A stretch of 64,000 nt of DNA from Phycisphaerae bacterium (GTDB taxonomy: Bacteria; Chloroflexota; Anaerolineae; 4572-78; J111), in the NCBI GenBank assembly GCA_028285035.1, contig JANQQF010000065.1, forward strand, positions 1 to 64,000, written 5' to 3'. Made by a program: the position numbers and the translations under genes. This document shows positions 52,780 through 62,755 of this stretch, one piece after another. The stretch's first letter is position 1. Each line of letters starts with the position of its first letter. The notes below the pieces were generated by a model. It had not been told where the DNA came from. It did no database searches and saw only the letters and a program-made list of their open reading frames with translations.

Positions 52780-53805
52780 ATGCAATTTGCCTTTCGATGG
52801 TATGGCCCCACCGATCCGGTGACGTTGGCCGATATTCGCCAGATTCCAAACGTAACCCAGATTGTGGCGGCCTTGTACGATGTCGCTGCCAGCGAAATCT
52901 TGCCCTACGAGCGATTGCTCGCCTTGAAGCAAGCGATTGAGGCGGCGGGCTTCAAATTTGACGTGTATGAAAGTTTGCCGGTCCACGAGGATATCAAACT
53001 GGGCCGTGATACCCGCGATGATTTGATTGAAATTTATGGGCAGAATTTACAGCTGTTGGGTGAGACTGGGATTAAGGTCAATTGCTACAATTTTATGCCC
53101 CTCTTCGACTGGCTCCGCACCGATTTGGAGATGCCCTTGCCTGATGGCTCGACCGCGTTGGCCTATGATCACGAGCAACTGGCCCATATCCCCGATCCCT
53201 TCCAAGCTGATCTACCTGCCTACTTCCCACTCGATGAGCGCCCGGAAGCTCTCAAAGAAGCGTATCTCAGCACCACCGAGGCCGATCTCTGGGCCAATTT
53301 TGCTTACTTTTTAGAACGAGTTATCCCGCTGGCCGAGGCCGCCGGGGTCAAGATGGCCCTGCACGCCGATGATCCGCCCTGGTCAATCTTCAATCTGCCT
53401 CGCATCATTACCAGCGCTGCCAGCCTTGAGCGCGTCCGGAATTTGGCCGATAGCCCCGCGAATGGCTTCACCTTTTGTACAGGCTCGCTCGGGGCCAATC
53501 CTGCCAATGACCTGCCCGCGATGATTCGTCAATTCGGTCCCTACATCCACTTTGCCCACTGCCGCAATGTCAAACATACTGGCGATAAACAGTTCCATGA
53601 GGCCGCTCACCCCCCACAATTCGGTGATGTCGATTTAGTCGCCGTCCTGCAAGCCTATCACGATATCGGCTTCACGGGTGTCCTGCGTCCCGACCACGGT
53701 CGGATGATTTGGGGCGAAACGGGCACCCCTGGCTACGGTCTCTATGATCGCGCCTTGGGGGTAATGTATTTGCAAGGGGTTTGGAACGGATTAGGGGCAA
53801 AGTAG
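52780..53805 (+). CDS. uxuA: Mannonate dehydratase
   Basis: 341 residues. The N-terminal FRWYGPTDPVTLADIRQIPNV, the KVNCYNFMPLFDWLRTDL segment and the metal-binding MALHADDPPW and RNVKHTGDKQFHEA regions match UxuA, which converts D-mannonate to 2-keto-3-deoxygluconate in glucuronate degradation. Length is slightly short of 390-residue enterobacterial forms but normal for Gram-positive and Chloroflexota types. A GGA-containing RBS is upstream. Confidence 0.9.
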   Translation: MQFAFRWYGPTDPVTLADIRQIPNVTQIVAALYDVAASEILPYERLLALKQAIEAAGFKFDVYESLPVHEDIKLGRDTRDDLIEIYGQNLQLLGETGIKVNCYNFMPLFDWLRTDLEMPLPDGSTALAYDHEQLAHIPDPFQADLPAYFPLDERPEALKEAYLSTTEADLWANFAYFLERVIPLAEAAGVKMALHADDPPWSIFNLPRIITSAASLERVRNLADSPANGFTFCTGSLGANPANDLPAMIRQFGPYIHFAHCRNVKHTGDKQFHEAAHPPQFGDVDLVAVLQAYHDIGFTGVLRPDHGRMIWGETGTPGYGLYDRALGVMYLQGVWNGLGAK

Positions 53806-53928
53806 CAAGGATGTAGGGTAGTAAAGTCGTAGGATAGCAAGGTATCGATGTATCAATCGTCTGTGTCTTGTTACCTTTCTATCCTGTTGCTCTGCGACCT
53901 TGTTACCCTGTCACGAAAGGAATAAATA

Positions 53929-55194
53929 ATGATTACTCAAACAATCGCTCAACCCAAGCAACATTTAGATAACGATACCATCCAACAGACGCTGAATGGT
54001 GTGTTGACGGGACAATTTAGAGGGCAAAAAGTGCTCATTCTCATCCCCGACCACACCCGGACTATCCCCTTACCCTATTTGTTTCGACAACTCGTCGAGA
54101 TATTACACGATACCCAACAGCTCGATTTTATGGTCGCCTTGGGCACCCATCCACCGTTGACGGAGGAGCAATTGTATCAACTGGTTGGGATCAGCAAAGT
54201 TGAGCGGGAGACGACCTATCGACAGATTGGTCTCTTTAATCACGCCTGGGACTCCGCCGAAACATTGACCCAAATTGCCACCCTACCCCAAGCCCAAATT
54301 CAGGAGATTGCTGGGGATGATTGGCACTTCACCTTGGGTGGAGATGTGCCTGTCAACATCAACCGCCACATTTTTGATTACGACCATATCCTGATTTTAG
54401 GGCCAACCTTCCCTCACGAGGTTGTGGGCTTTTCAGGTGGAGCAAAATATCTGTTTCCCGGTATCTCGGGACCAGAGATGATCAATGTTTCTCATTGGTT
54501 GGGAGCTTTGGCTGGTGTCGTTGGGACCATCGGGCTTAAGGATACCCCTGTGCGTGATATGATCCACGCGGCGGCTGAACACATCACCGTGCCAACGACG
54601 CTGATTGCCTTGGTGATCGAAGGGAAAGGCGATGTAGCGGGCATCTTCATCGGCGATTTGATTGCGGCTTGGGAAGCGGCCGTCGCCCTTTCTAGCGAGC
54701 GGCACATCATTTGGGTCGATGAGCCGTTTCAGCGGGTGCTCTCCCACGCCCCACCAATGTATGACGAACTGTGGACCGCCGGGAAGGCGATGTACAAGCT
54801 GGAGCCTGCCTTGGCCAAAGATGGCGAGTTGATCATCTATTCACCCACACTCGACACTGTTAGCCACGTCCACGGCGATTATATTTACGAAGTCGGCTAC
54901 CACGTCCTGGAGTACATCCTCAAACAATGGGACCGCTTCAAGCACATCCCCCTCGGTGTTCTCGCCCACAGCACCCACGTGCGCGGGGGTGGCACCTTTG
55001 TTGATGGCATCGAATATCCCAACGCCGCCGTCTCCCTCGCCACCCAGCTTTCCCCCGCCGATTGCGGGCGATTGGCGCTGGGCTATGTTAATCCTGTTGA
55101 TGTTGACATTGCTGAATGGCAAGGACGTGAGACTGAGGGTGTGTTGTATGTGCCCAAGGCTGGGGAGATGTTGTATCGGGTGCGGAAAAAGTGA
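53929..55194 (+). CDS. LarA-like nickel-dependent racemase (DUF2088)
   Basis: 421 residues. LarA signatures: PDHTRTIPL near residue 41, ALGTHPPLTEEQ near 65, and HEVVGFSGGAKYLFPGISG near 164-182, in which the Lys is the expected attachment point of the nickel pincer cofactor in lactate racemase. Nearby L-lactate dehydrogenase makes lactate a reasonable substrate, but LarA homologues racemise many 2-hydroxy acids. The larB, larC and larE cofactor genes are not in the window. RBS AAAGGAA precedes the start. Confidence 0.85.
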   Translation: MITQTIAQPKQHLDNDTIQQTLNGVLTGQFRGQKVLILIPDHTRTIPLPYLFRQLVEILHDTQQLDFMVALGTHPPLTEEQLYQLVGISKVERETTYRQIGLFNHAWDSAETLTQIATLPQAQIQEIAGDDWHFTLGGDVPVNINRHIFDYDHILILGPTFPHEVVGFSGGAKYLFPGISGPEMINVSHWLGALAGVVGTIGLKDTPVRDMIHAAAEHITVPTTLIALVIEGKGDVAGIFIGDLIAAWEAAVALSSERHIIWVDEPFQRVLSHAPPMYDELWTAGKAMYKLEPALAKDGELIIYSPTLDTVSHVHGDYIYEVGYHVLEYILKQWDRFKHIPLGVLAHSTHVRGGGTFVDGIEYPNAAVSLATQLSPADCGRLALGYVNPVDVDIAEWQGRETEGVLYVPKAGEMLYRVRKK

Positions 55195-55234
55195 GCAATT
55201 TAAAGAGACTTACTTCCCCCTACCCCTTACCTAA

Positions 55235-55744
55235 TTAATCGTCAGACAGACTCCGCCCCAGATAAACAAACCGTTGTGTGAACCCTTGGCGTTCATAAAA
55301 TTCTATCGCTGCCGTATTGGTTGCTACAACGACCAGGGATACATCCTGCACGCCCTCTTTTTCAAGTTCTGTGTAAATGGCCTCCATCAATTTGGAGCCA
55401 AGCCCCATTCCACGAAATTCCGGCAAGATTGATAGAGTTTCGATCTCGGCCAGCCGCTCGACCCCACGCCACGTGGCTGATGTATTCCCTTTGAAACGGA
55501 TAAACGCATACCCAATCGCCTGATTTTCCTTTTCGGCCAACAAAATAAATGTATCTGGCTCATTCAACCAAGCTTCATACTCCGCTTTTCGCCGCAACCA
55601 AGACTCGCTGAGTGAGCGTGTTTCGCCAAACTGTGGGGCGACCACTGCGTGATGGGTGTGTAGCGCCTGCCACAAGGGTTCAAGATCGTTGATCCGCTCG
55701 CGACCGACACGTAAAATCTGAATGTCATTTGATGAATGGGGCAT
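55235..55744 (-). CDS. GNAT family N-acetyltransferase
   Basis: 169 residues; the ATG at 55744 is chosen over the TTG just before it. Motif A is LSILPEFRGMGLGSKLMEAI (about 92-111), followed by VVATNTAAIEFYERQGF, the standard GNAT fourth strand and helix. Substrate unknown. It lies 24 nt downstream of the lactate dehydrogenase stop on the same strand and may share its transcript. Confidence 0.87.
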   Translation of the reverse strand: MPHSSNDIQILRVGRERINDLEPLWQALHTHHAVVAPQFGETRSLSESWLRRKAEYEAWLNEPDTFILLAEKENQAIGYAFIRFKGNTSATWRGVERLAEIETLSILPEFRGMGLGSKLMEAIYTELEKEGVQDVSLVVVATNTAAIEFYERQGFTQRFVYLGRSLSDD

Positions 55745-55768
55745 CAATATATTCCTAATTTGATGCAG

Positions 55769-56719
55769 TTAAACATCTGCCAACTGTACAATGGCCTCGC
55801 GGATAATGGTAGCACTTTTTTGCAGAGCCTTCTGCTCATCATCACTGAGGGGGAGGATGGGCAACGTGTCGATGATGCCACTGCCTCCGACGATTTGGGG
55901 TAAAGCTAAAGTGACGTCTTTGACTCCAACGACTTCATCAATCGGGGTACATACAGTCAGGAGCGCCCGTCCGTCAGCCAGGATCGCCTCAACAATTCGA
56001 CAAACGGCACTGCCAATTCCGTAGTAGGTCGCTCCTTTGCCTTCGATGATATGGTAAGCCGCACGGCGCACGCCTTGGTCGATTGTTTGACGATCCGCAG
56101 TATCTAAGGTGATCCCGAGAGATTGACAGAAGTCATCAAGCGGGATGGTGCCAATATTGACCAGTGACCAGGCCAGTACCTCTGAGTCGCCATGTTCACC
56201 CAGCACATAGGCGTGGACATTGTTAGCATTAATGCCAATGTGATCGCTCAGTAGGGCGCGAAAACGGGCCGTATCGAGGGTTGTGCCTGATCCAATCACG
56301 CGGTGTTTTGCGACACCAAATTCGGCCGCAAAACGAGCCGTCAGATGGGTCATAATATCAACGGGGTTGGTCGCGATGACCAGCAATGCTTCGGGAGCGT
56401 GGGTCAATATTTGGGGGACAATTTGGCGAAAAATTGCAGCGTTACGTTCCAGCAACTGTAGTCGGGTTTCCCCTGGTTTTTGATTGACCCCGGCGGCGAT
56501 AATAACGACCCGGCTCCCCGCGAGGTCAGCGTAATGACCGGCCCGTACCCGATAGGGGTGAGCAAAGGGAACGGCGTGGAGAATGTCATTCGCTTCAGCC
56601 TCGGCTCGGGCTGTATCCAAATCAACCAGCACCAACTCACTCCCAACGCCACGCATCACTAACGTATACGCTGATGTAGCTCCAACAAATCCCGCCCCGA
56701 CGATACCAATCTTAGCCAT
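55769..56719 (-). CDS. ldh: L-lactate dehydrogenase
   Basis: 316 residues from ATG 56719 (AGAGGATC upstream). Rossmann [20 protein letters not shown], mobile-loop [10 protein letters not shown] with Gln at the substrate-specificity position (Gln favours lactate/pyruvate, Arg would favour malate), [23 protein letters not shown] and active-site GEHGDSEV. It interconverts pyruvate and L-lactate. Neighbouring larA-like gene could supply or remove D-lactate. Confidence 0.92.
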   Translation of the reverse strand: MAKIGIVGAGFVGATSAYTLVMRGVGSELVLVDLDTARAEAEANDILHAVPFAHPYRVRAGHYADLAGSRVVIIAAGVNQKPGETRLQLLERNAAIFRQIVPQILTHAPEALLVIATNPVDIMTHLTARFAAEFGVAKHRVIGSGTTLDTARFRALLSDHIGINANNVHAYVLGEHGDSEVLAWSLVNIGTIPLDDFCQSLGITLDTADRQTIDQGVRRAAYHIIEGKGATYYGIGSAVCRIVEAILADGRALLTVCTPIDEVVGVKDVTLALPQIVGGSGIIDTLPILPLSDDEQKALQKSATIIREAIVQLADV

Positions 56720-56802
56720 AGATCCTCTCAAATTTTACGATACGCGTGCCGAAACTAATAGAACAATCAGTTAAATCCGTATAATCGATTTATGTCATCC
56801 CC

Positions 56803-56872
56803 GCGTGCTTTCGGCGGGGATCCATCGTTTGCGATCCAGTGGATGCCCGCCAAAACCATTCGGGCATGACAT
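56803..56872. repeat. Dispersed palindromic repeat (GTCATCCCCGCG type)
   Basis: An imperfect palindrome with GTCATCCCCGC near one end and GGGCATGACAT at the other, containing an internal CGGCGGGGATCCA...GATCCAGTGGATGCCCGCC arrangement. This is the familiar layout of short nonautonomous intergenic repeats in many bacteria. A related fragment (GTCAGGTCCGAATGAC...GGGCATCCACT) is at 59579-59612. Confidence 0.6.
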
Positions 56873-56984
56873 GATAATTTGATTTTCCGATGTTTATTTA
56901 ACTTATCTATAAGATTCGACACCAATCAATAGAACCCTGACCTCTTTGTACCGTGCTACCCTGCTACGTTGCAGCCTTGTGTTC

Positions 56985-58133
56985 CTACTCGCGCCCAATC
57001 ACTTCTCGGGCGATGACAATGCGCTGAATGTGAGATGTCCCCTCATAAATTTGCAGCCCTTTGATATCACGATAGAAACGTTCAACCGGATATTCTGAAC
57101 TGTAGCCCCGCCCACCGTGGAGGAGAACGGCTTCAGAGGCAGCTCGTACTGCCATTTCGGTGGCAAAGAGTTTGGCGGTCGACGTTTGGCGGGTGGTGGG
57201 GAGGCCTTGCTCTTTTGACCAAGCCGCTTGATAAACCAGCAACCGAGCTGCATCCACATCAGCGGCCATATTGGCAATGACTGTCTGGATCATCTGGAAA
57301 TCGCCAATGCGTTTGCCGAATTGGCGGCGGTTGCGAGCAAATTCGACCGAGGCATCCAAACAGGCTTGTCCGATACCCACTGCGCCAGCGGCGACACCCA
57401 ACCGGCCGTGGTCGAGGGCTGACATCGCGACCTTGAAGCCGTCGCCCACTTCGCCCAACAAGGCTGACTTTGGTACGCGACATTCCTCAAAAGTAATATG
57501 AGCGTGGTCTGACGAGCGATGGCCTAACTCCTGCCCCGGCATCGGCTCTCGGTTAAAACCAGGGGTGTCGGTCTCGACGATAAAGGCACAGACCCCTTTG
57601 TGTCGCTTCTCTCGGTCGATGCTGGCAAAGACCAAGGCCACATCGGCAATGCCGCCGTTGGTGATCCAAATCTTTTCGCCGTTGATGACAAAACTGTCGG
57701 CCTCTTCTCGGACAACGGTTTCCATACTGGCCGCGTCCGAGCCTGCGTTTGGCTCGGTCAAGCAGTAGCAGCCGATGAGTTCGCCGGAGGCCAATCGTGG
57801 TAAATAGGCTTGTTTTTGGGCTTCGCTGCCCCAGTCATTGATGCACAATGATACCAGACTTCCGTGAACGGCCAAAAAACCGCGTACCGACGAGTCCGCT
57901 CGGCCCAACTCCTCCGAAATCAGCGTGTAGCTGAGATAATCCATCGCCGAGCCACCATATGCCGTATCGATCGAACCTGCCAAAAAGCCCAGCTCGCCCA
58001 TGCGTTTGACCAAGTGCAACGGAAATTCACCACTCTCATCCGTCTCACGAGCGAGCGGTAGAACCTCTTCTTGCGCGAATTGGCGAGCGATTTGTTGCAC
58101 CTCTTTTTGGGCGGGGGTTAAGTCAAAGTTCAT
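56985..58133 (-). CDS. Acyl-CoA dehydrogenase
   Basis: 382 residues from ATG 58133 (AGGAC upstream). Classical features: GCYCLTEPNAGSDA near residue 122-135, IWITNGGIADV near 155, SALDHGRLGVAAGAVGIGQA, RRQFGKRIGDFQMIQ, and C-terminal catalytic Glu region LQIYEGTSHIQRIVIAREVIG. It oxidises an acyl-CoA at the alpha-beta carbons, passing electrons to ETF. It is the last gene of the aromatic-CoA unit; glutaryl-/isobutyryl-type and alicyclic acyl-CoA substrates are all possible. Confidence 0.92.
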   Translation of the reverse strand: MNFDLTPAQKEVQQIARQFAQEEVLPLARETDESGEFPLHLVKRMGELGFLAGSIDTAYGGSAMDYLSYTLISEELGRADSSVRGFLAVHGSLVSLCINDWGSEAQKQAYLPRLASGELIGCYCLTEPNAGSDAASMETVVREEADSFVINGEKIWITNGGIADVALVFASIDREKRHKGVCAFIVETDTPGFNREPMPGQELGHRSSDHAHITFEECRVPKSALLGEVGDGFKVAMSALDHGRLGVAAGAVGIGQACLDASVEFARNRRQFGKRIGDFQMIQTVIANMAADVDAARLLVYQAAWSKEQGLPTTRQTSTAKLFATEMAVRAASEAVLLHGGRGYSSEYPVERFYRDIKGLQIYEGTSHIQRIVIAREVIGRE

Positions 58134-58239
58134 GGGGAATGTCCTTTTTGTTAGTGGATTATCGTCTTTGAAGGGCTTGTTTGAGGGGTAATTGGTAATT
58201 AGTAAATGGTAAATAATCTCATCAATTACCACTTACCAC

Positions 58240-58641
58240 TTACTCAATATACGCAAACCCTTCCATCTCGATCACATTTTCTTCTTGGAAGAAGCCGGTC
58301 ACTTCAAATAGGGCCATTGTGGGGTAGTAGCGACCAAAATATTTGTGGTGGATGGGGCCGAGTTCTTTGAGCTTGGCCCGGTAATCCTGGCGATCTTTGA
58401 CAAAGATATTGAGCTTGACAATGTCCTGCATCGTGCCGCCAGCCGCTTCGACGACCGCCTGCAAACTTTTAAGCACTTCCTCAAATTGGGCCACCAAATC
58501 GCCTGGAGCAGTGATAACCCCCTCCGCGTTGCTGCCATCCTGTCCGGCCAGGAAGAGAGTTTTCCCACCGTAAGCTAAAATGCCGTGATTGAAGCCACGG
58601 GGTTCTGGCAGTTGAGGGGGATTGATCAGTTCTTTTGGCAT
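58240..58641 (-). CDS. RidA family imine/enamine deaminase
   Basis: 133 residues, normal for RidA/YjgF. FNHGILAYGGKTLFLAGQDG near 19-37, then AAGGTMQDIVKLNIFVKD and the C-terminal YPTMALFEVTGFFQEENVIEMEGFAYI. The conserved C-terminal Arg-x-x-x-E pattern of authentic RidA is partly altered (no R in PTMALFEV), so it may belong to another Rid subgroup. It starts 5 nt after the enoyl-CoA hydratase stop. In an aminobenzoyl-CoA pathway, a Rid protein could hydrolyse an imine intermediate. Confidence 0.85.
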   Translation of the reverse strand: MPKELINPPQLPEPRGFNHGILAYGGKTLFLAGQDGSNAEGVITAPGDLVAQFEEVLKSLQAVVEAAGGTMQDIVKLNIFVKDRQDYRAKLKELGPIHHKYFGRYYPTMALFEVTGFFQEENVIEMEGFAYIE

Positions 58642-58646
58642 CGTTC

Positions 58647-59438
58647 TTACCTCCCGCTAAATTTTGGATCGACTTTTTCTTTGAACGCCTCAAAGAAGAT
58701 GCGGTGATCTTCGCCCATCAACATCAGCGCTTGAGCCTGCGCCTCTGCTTCGAGCGCCGAGAGTAAATCCATATTCCACTCGTTGTTGATCATTCGCTTG
58801 GTCATTGACAGGGCCAAGGTAGGGCCAGTCGCGAGCCGGGCCGCCCACTCTTGGGCAGTCGATAACAGCTCATCGGGGGGCAATACCCGATTGACCAAAC
58901 CCATCTGCAAGGCATTTTCTGGGTAAATTTTGTCGCCAAAGAATAATATTTCCGTGGCTCGCCCCATTCCAACGATGCGAGGTAGCAGGTAGGCTGCGCC
59001 CATATCAGCCCCGGTCAAGCCGACTTTGGTGAAGAGAAAATGGATGCGGGCTTTTTCGGACATCAGGCGTAAATCGGAAGCCAGGGCAATCACCGCGCCT
59101 GCGCCAGCGGTCGTGCCATTCAAAGCAGCGATTATTGGCTTATCTAGCAATCGCATATTTCCGACCACAGCCCCCGTCATTCGGGTAAAATCGAGATGCC
59201 CTTTGACATCCATCTTCAACAACTCGCCGATGATGTCATAGACATCGCCACCGGAACAGAACGCACCGCCTGAGCCCGTGAGGACGACCACCTTGACTGC
59301 ATCATCATACCGCAGTGTTTCCATTAAATCCCGAAACTGCGCATAGACATCGAAAGTTAAGGCATTAAGGACATCGGGCCGATTAAAGGTGACTGTCGCC
59401 ACCCCTTCTGAGATATCATATAAAAAATCGTATTCCAT
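58647..59438 (-). CDS. Enoyl-CoA hydratase/isomerase
   Basis: 263 residues from ATG 59438 (AGGTGATC upstream). Crotonase fold with oxyanion-hole segments GSGGAFCSGGDVYD (about 62-75) and ALNGTTAGAGAVIALASDLRLM, then FTKVGLTGADMGAAYLLPRIVG with a glycine-rich catalytic turn. The C-terminal helix is NNEWNMDLLSALEAEAQAQA. It hydrates unsaturated or cyclic dienoyl-CoA intermediates. Cotranscribed with ridA and the SDR gene. Confidence 0.9.
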   Translation of the reverse strand: MEYDFLYDISEGVATVTFNRPDVLNALTFDVYAQFRDLMETLRYDDAVKVVVLTGSGGAFCSGGDVYDIIGELLKMDVKGHLDFTRMTGAVVGNMRLLDKPIIAALNGTTAGAGAVIALASDLRLMSEKARIHFLFTKVGLTGADMGAAYLLPRIVGMGRATEILFFGDKIYPENALQMGLVNRVLPPDELLSTAQEWAARLATGPTLALSMTKRMINNEWNMDLLSALEAEAQAQALMLMGEDHRIFFEAFKEKVDPKFSGR

Positions 59439-59630
59439 AGGATCACCTGTTTTGTAAAAGGTAATTGGTAAATAGTAATTGCCTAATATTGCGAGGTGTG
59501 TTTGAAATGGCAAATTACGAATTACGAATTACTGTTTTAACCGATTATGCGAATTAGATACATAAAGATTTTAGAATGTCAGGTCCGAATGACTTTGTCG
59601 GGCATCCACTGATAATCGTTATTTACTGTC

Positions 59631-60419
59631 TTAAAACATCACACTCCCGCCATCAATATTGATCGCCTGTCCGGTGATGCCGCGACTGCTGTCTTGGGCA
59701 AGATAGACAGTCAGGTCGGCAATTTCATCAGGCTCGATAAGGCGGCGTTGGGGACTTTTCTTTACAAGGGAGGCTCGGGCTTGTTCGGCGGGCATCCCCG
59801 TTTTTTCAACGATATTGGCGATGGTCGCGTCGGTCATCGGGGTGTCGACATAGCTCGGACAGATGGCATTGACCGTGACATGAGGGGCAAACTCGACGGC
59901 GAGGGCGCGAGTAAGGCCTAAAACGCCGTGCTTCGCGGCCGTATAGGCTGCAATATATTTGCCCCCAACCTTTGAGGCTGTCGAGGCAATATTGATAATC
60001 CGGCCTGATTTCCGCTCAAGCATTCCGCCAGCAAAAGCTTTGGTTACCAGATAGACGCTGGTTAGATTAACCGCCATCATTTGATCCCACAACTCATCAG
60101 GATGACCAATAAATTTATGGCTAGCGCCCATTCCGGCATTGTTTACCAGAATATCGACCTGCCCCAGTTGCTCACTGACTGTGGTCTGCATCTTTGCTAC
60201 AGCATCGGCATCGGTGACATCACAGGTGATGGTCATGCCTTGGCCCCCGTTGTCCTCAATCTCAGCCAACAGCGTCACCAAATCAGCCTCACCGCGGGCA
60301 CTTACCGCAACAGTTGCCCCAGCCTCGGCCAATGCCAAGGCAATACTACGTCCGATGCCTCGACTGGCCCCGGTGATGAGGGCGGTTTTTCCGGTTAATG
60401 GCTTTGTTTTATCACTCAC
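59631..60419 (-). CDS. Short-chain dehydrogenase/reductase (FabG-like)
   Basis: 262 residues. Nucleotide motif TGASRGIGRSIA (16-27), NNAGMGAS (92-99), catalytic Ser in NIASTASK and Tyr-x3-Lys in YTAAKHG (about 160-164), and C-terminal GQAINIDGGSVMF. Likely a 3-hydroxyacyl-CoA dehydrogenase for the ring-derived intermediate. Two nt separate it from the upstream monooxygenase/reductase fusion, so the pair is surely cotranscribed. Confidence 0.9.
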   Translation of the reverse strand: MSDKTKPLTGKTALITGASRGIGRSIALALAEAGATVAVSARGEADLVTLLAEIEDNGGQGMTITCDVTDADAVAKMQTTVSEQLGQVDILVNNAGMGASHKFIGHPDELWDQMMAVNLTSVYLVTKAFAGGMLERKSGRIINIASTASKVGGKYIAAYTAAKHGVLGLTRALAVEFAPHVTVNAICPSYVDTPMTDATIANIVEKTGMPAEQARASLVKKSPQRRLIEPDEIADLTVYLAQDSSRGITGQAINIDGGSVMF

Positions 60420-60421
60420 AA

Positions 60422-62755
60422 TTATTCCTCGTCTTTAACCTCGTGTGTTGGCGGCTTCAAGGTCAAACGCATTTCCTTCAATTCGGCTTGTTCCCGCTCA
60501 GCTAAGCGATAGGATTGATGCTTGCCAGCCAGATACTGCTTTGGCCACACTTGCGCTTCGTAGCCTTGTTCGGCGGCACCGTGGAGGGTGAAGGCGGGAT
60601 TGGTGAGATGGGGGCGGGCTAGGGCCACCAAATCGGCGCGGCCTTGTAAGAGAATGGTGTTCACTTGATCAGAGGTGGTGATGTTTCCGACGGTCATCGT
60701 TGGAATATGCACGTTTTGGCGAACTTTGTCGGCAAAGGTCGTTTGATACATCCGGCCATAGACGGGCTTTTGATCAGGCACGGTTTGACCCGTAGACACA
60801 TCAATTAAATCAGCCCCAGCGTCTTTAAGCAATTGAGCGGCTTCAATCAAATCAGCCTCTGATAAACCACCGGGATACCAATCCGTGGCTGAGATGCGTA
60901 CGGACATTGGCTTATGCTCGGGCCAGACGTCGCGCATCGCTTGGAATAACTCTAAGGGGAAACGCATTCGAGCTTCAACGCTGCCCCCATACTCATCTGT
61001 GCGCTGATTGGTGAGTGGTGAGATGAAGCTGGCAAGTAGGTAACCGTGGGCCATATGGACTTCAATCATATCAAAGCCTGCTGCATCAGCATAACGGGTT
61101 GATTGAACAAACTCAGCGATGATACGGTCCATATCGGAGCGAGTCAGCTCTTGGGGTGTTTGGCTTTCGGGTAAATAGGGGATGGGGGAGGCGGAGTAAA
61201 TGGGCCAATTACCCTCAGAGAGCGGATAGTCCATCTTTTCCCAGCCAAGCTGCGTTGAGCCTTTACGTCCGGCGTGCCCCAACTGCATACAGATTTTGGC
61301 CTGACTGTTTTCGTGAACAAAATCGACGATTCGCTTCCAGCTTTCACACTGCACCTCATTCCATAGCCCTGTACAACCAGGGGTGATACGAGCGTCGGGC
61401 GAGGGGCAGGTCATCTCGACAAAAACGAGGCCAGCCCCACCCACGGCGCGACTGCCGAGGTGGACCAAATGCCAGTCCGTTGGCACGCCATCCACAGCAG
61501 AGTATTGGGCCATCGGGGAGACAACCACGCGATTGGGCACGACCATCTCCCGTAGGCGGAAGGGGGTGAACATCGGCGGGGTGTCATCGGCGACGCCGAA
61601 GCCCTTTTTGCGGACATCGGCGATAAACCAATCGTGAATTTGTTTGACAAATCGCTCATCCCGCAAAAATAAGTTGTCATAGGTGATTTGTTTCGAGCGG
61701 GACATCAGCCCAAAGGCGAATTGTTCCGGCTCTAATTGCCAATGACGTTTGATTTCTTCAAACCAAGCTAGCGAAACTTCAGCTGAGTGCTGGAGTTTCC
61801 CCACTTCCTCGCGACGGTCCCGTTCAAAGGCTGTCAGGGCATCTTTGATCTGGGGATTGGCACGCATTGCCTCCAAAAGAGCAATCGAATCCTCCATCGC
61901 CAGCTTCGTGCCCGAGCCGATTGAGTAGTGGGCCGAGGCTTTTGCATCACCAATGAGCACGATGTTGTCTTTGACCCAACGCTCGTTCCGAACCGTGGGA
62001 AAGTTGAGCCACAACGAGCGATTGGTGATAAGCTCGTGTCCATCCAACTCTTCAGCAAAGATTTTGCCGATTTCAGCGGTGTACTCCGCCTCGCTCATCT
62101 CCCCAAAGCCATGAGCAGCCCAGGTTTCTTCACTCATCTCAATAATCCAGGTGCTGCGGTTGGGTTCATATTGATATGTGTGAGCGATAAAGGGGCCGTG
62201 TTCGGTTTCAAGGAGATGATATTTGAAAGCATCTAGCGGTTTGGTCGAGCCAAGCCAGCAAAATTTGTTTTTACGATGGTCGATGGTTGTGCCAAAGTGG
62301 GCTTCGTGAGCACGCCGAAGCTTGCTGTTGATGCCGTCCGAAGCCACAATGAGGTCACTATCGGCAAATGGGGTTTTCGTGAGATCTTCTGGCTCAAACT
62401 CATGTTCGAAATGCAGCGTAACGCCCAACTCTCGGCATCGTTCTTGCAGGAGAAGGAGTAACGTTTTTCGAGAACAGCCGCAAAACCCATTGCCGCTACA
62501 GCTAAACACATGGCCTTTGAAGTGGATGTTGACATCATCCCAATAGGCGAAATTGCGCCGAATCATCTCGTAAGAGGGTTTGTCATAATCGCGGAAGATG
62601 CCAAGGGTGGCATCTGAAAAAACAACTCCAAATCCAAACGTATCATCGGCTCGATTACGCTCATACACATTGATATCGTAACTAGGCCACTCTTTTTTTG
62701 CCAACAACGCGAAATAAAGTCCGCCCGGACCACCACCCACAACGGTGATTTTCAT
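60422..62755 (-). CDS. Bifunctional 2-aminobenzoyl-CoA monooxygenase/reductase-like fusion
   Basis: 777 residues. N-terminal FAD monooxygenase (about 1-390): GGGPGGLYFALLAKK, DLIVASDGINSKLRR, NIVLIGDAKASAHYSIGSGTKLAMED. C-terminal Old Yellow Enzyme-type flavin reductase (about 395-760): MFTPFRLREMVVPNRVVVSPMAQY, HLGSRAVGGAGLVFVEMT, IEVHMAHGYLLASFISPLTNQR. This fusion is known from aerobic anthranilate degradation (2-aminobenzoyl-CoA monooxygenase/reductase) and is annotated elsewhere as salicylyl-CoA 5-hydroxylase. It leads an operon with SDR, hydratase, Rid and acyl-CoA dehydrogenase genes. No CoA ligase is in view. Confidence 0.88.
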   Translation of the reverse strand: MKITVVGGGPGGLYFALLAKKEWPSYDINVYERNRADDTFGFGVVFSDATLGIFRDYDKPSYEMIRRNFAYWDDVNIHFKGHVFSCSGNGFCGCSRKTLLLLLQERCRELGVTLHFEHEFEPEDLTKTPFADSDLIVASDGINSKLRRAHEAHFGTTIDHRKNKFCWLGSTKPLDAFKYHLLETEHGPFIAHTYQYEPNRSTWIIEMSEETWAAHGFGEMSEAEYTAEIGKIFAEELDGHELITNRSLWLNFPTVRNERWVKDNIVLIGDAKASAHYSIGSGTKLAMEDSIALLEAMRANPQIKDALTAFERDRREEVGKLQHSAEVSLAWFEEIKRHWQLEPEQFAFGLMSRSKQITYDNLFLRDERFVKQIHDWFIADVRKKGFGVADDTPPMFTPFRLREMVVPNRVVVSPMAQYSAVDGVPTDWHLVHLGSRAVGGAGLVFVEMTCPSPDARITPGCTGLWNEVQCESWKRIVDFVHENSQAKICMQLGHAGRKGSTQLGWEKMDYPLSEGNWPIYSASPIPYLPESQTPQELTRSDMDRIIAEFVQSTRYADAAGFDMIEVHMAHGYLLASFISPLTNQRTDEYGGSVEARMRFPLELFQAMRDVWPEHKPMSVRISATDWYPGGLSEADLIEAAQLLKDAGADLIDVSTGQTVPDQKPVYGRMYQTTFADKVRQNVHIPTMTVGNITTSDQVNTILLQGRADLVALARPHLTNPAFTLHGAAEQGYEAQVWPKQYLAGKHQSYRLAEREQAELKEMRLTLKPPTHEVKDEE

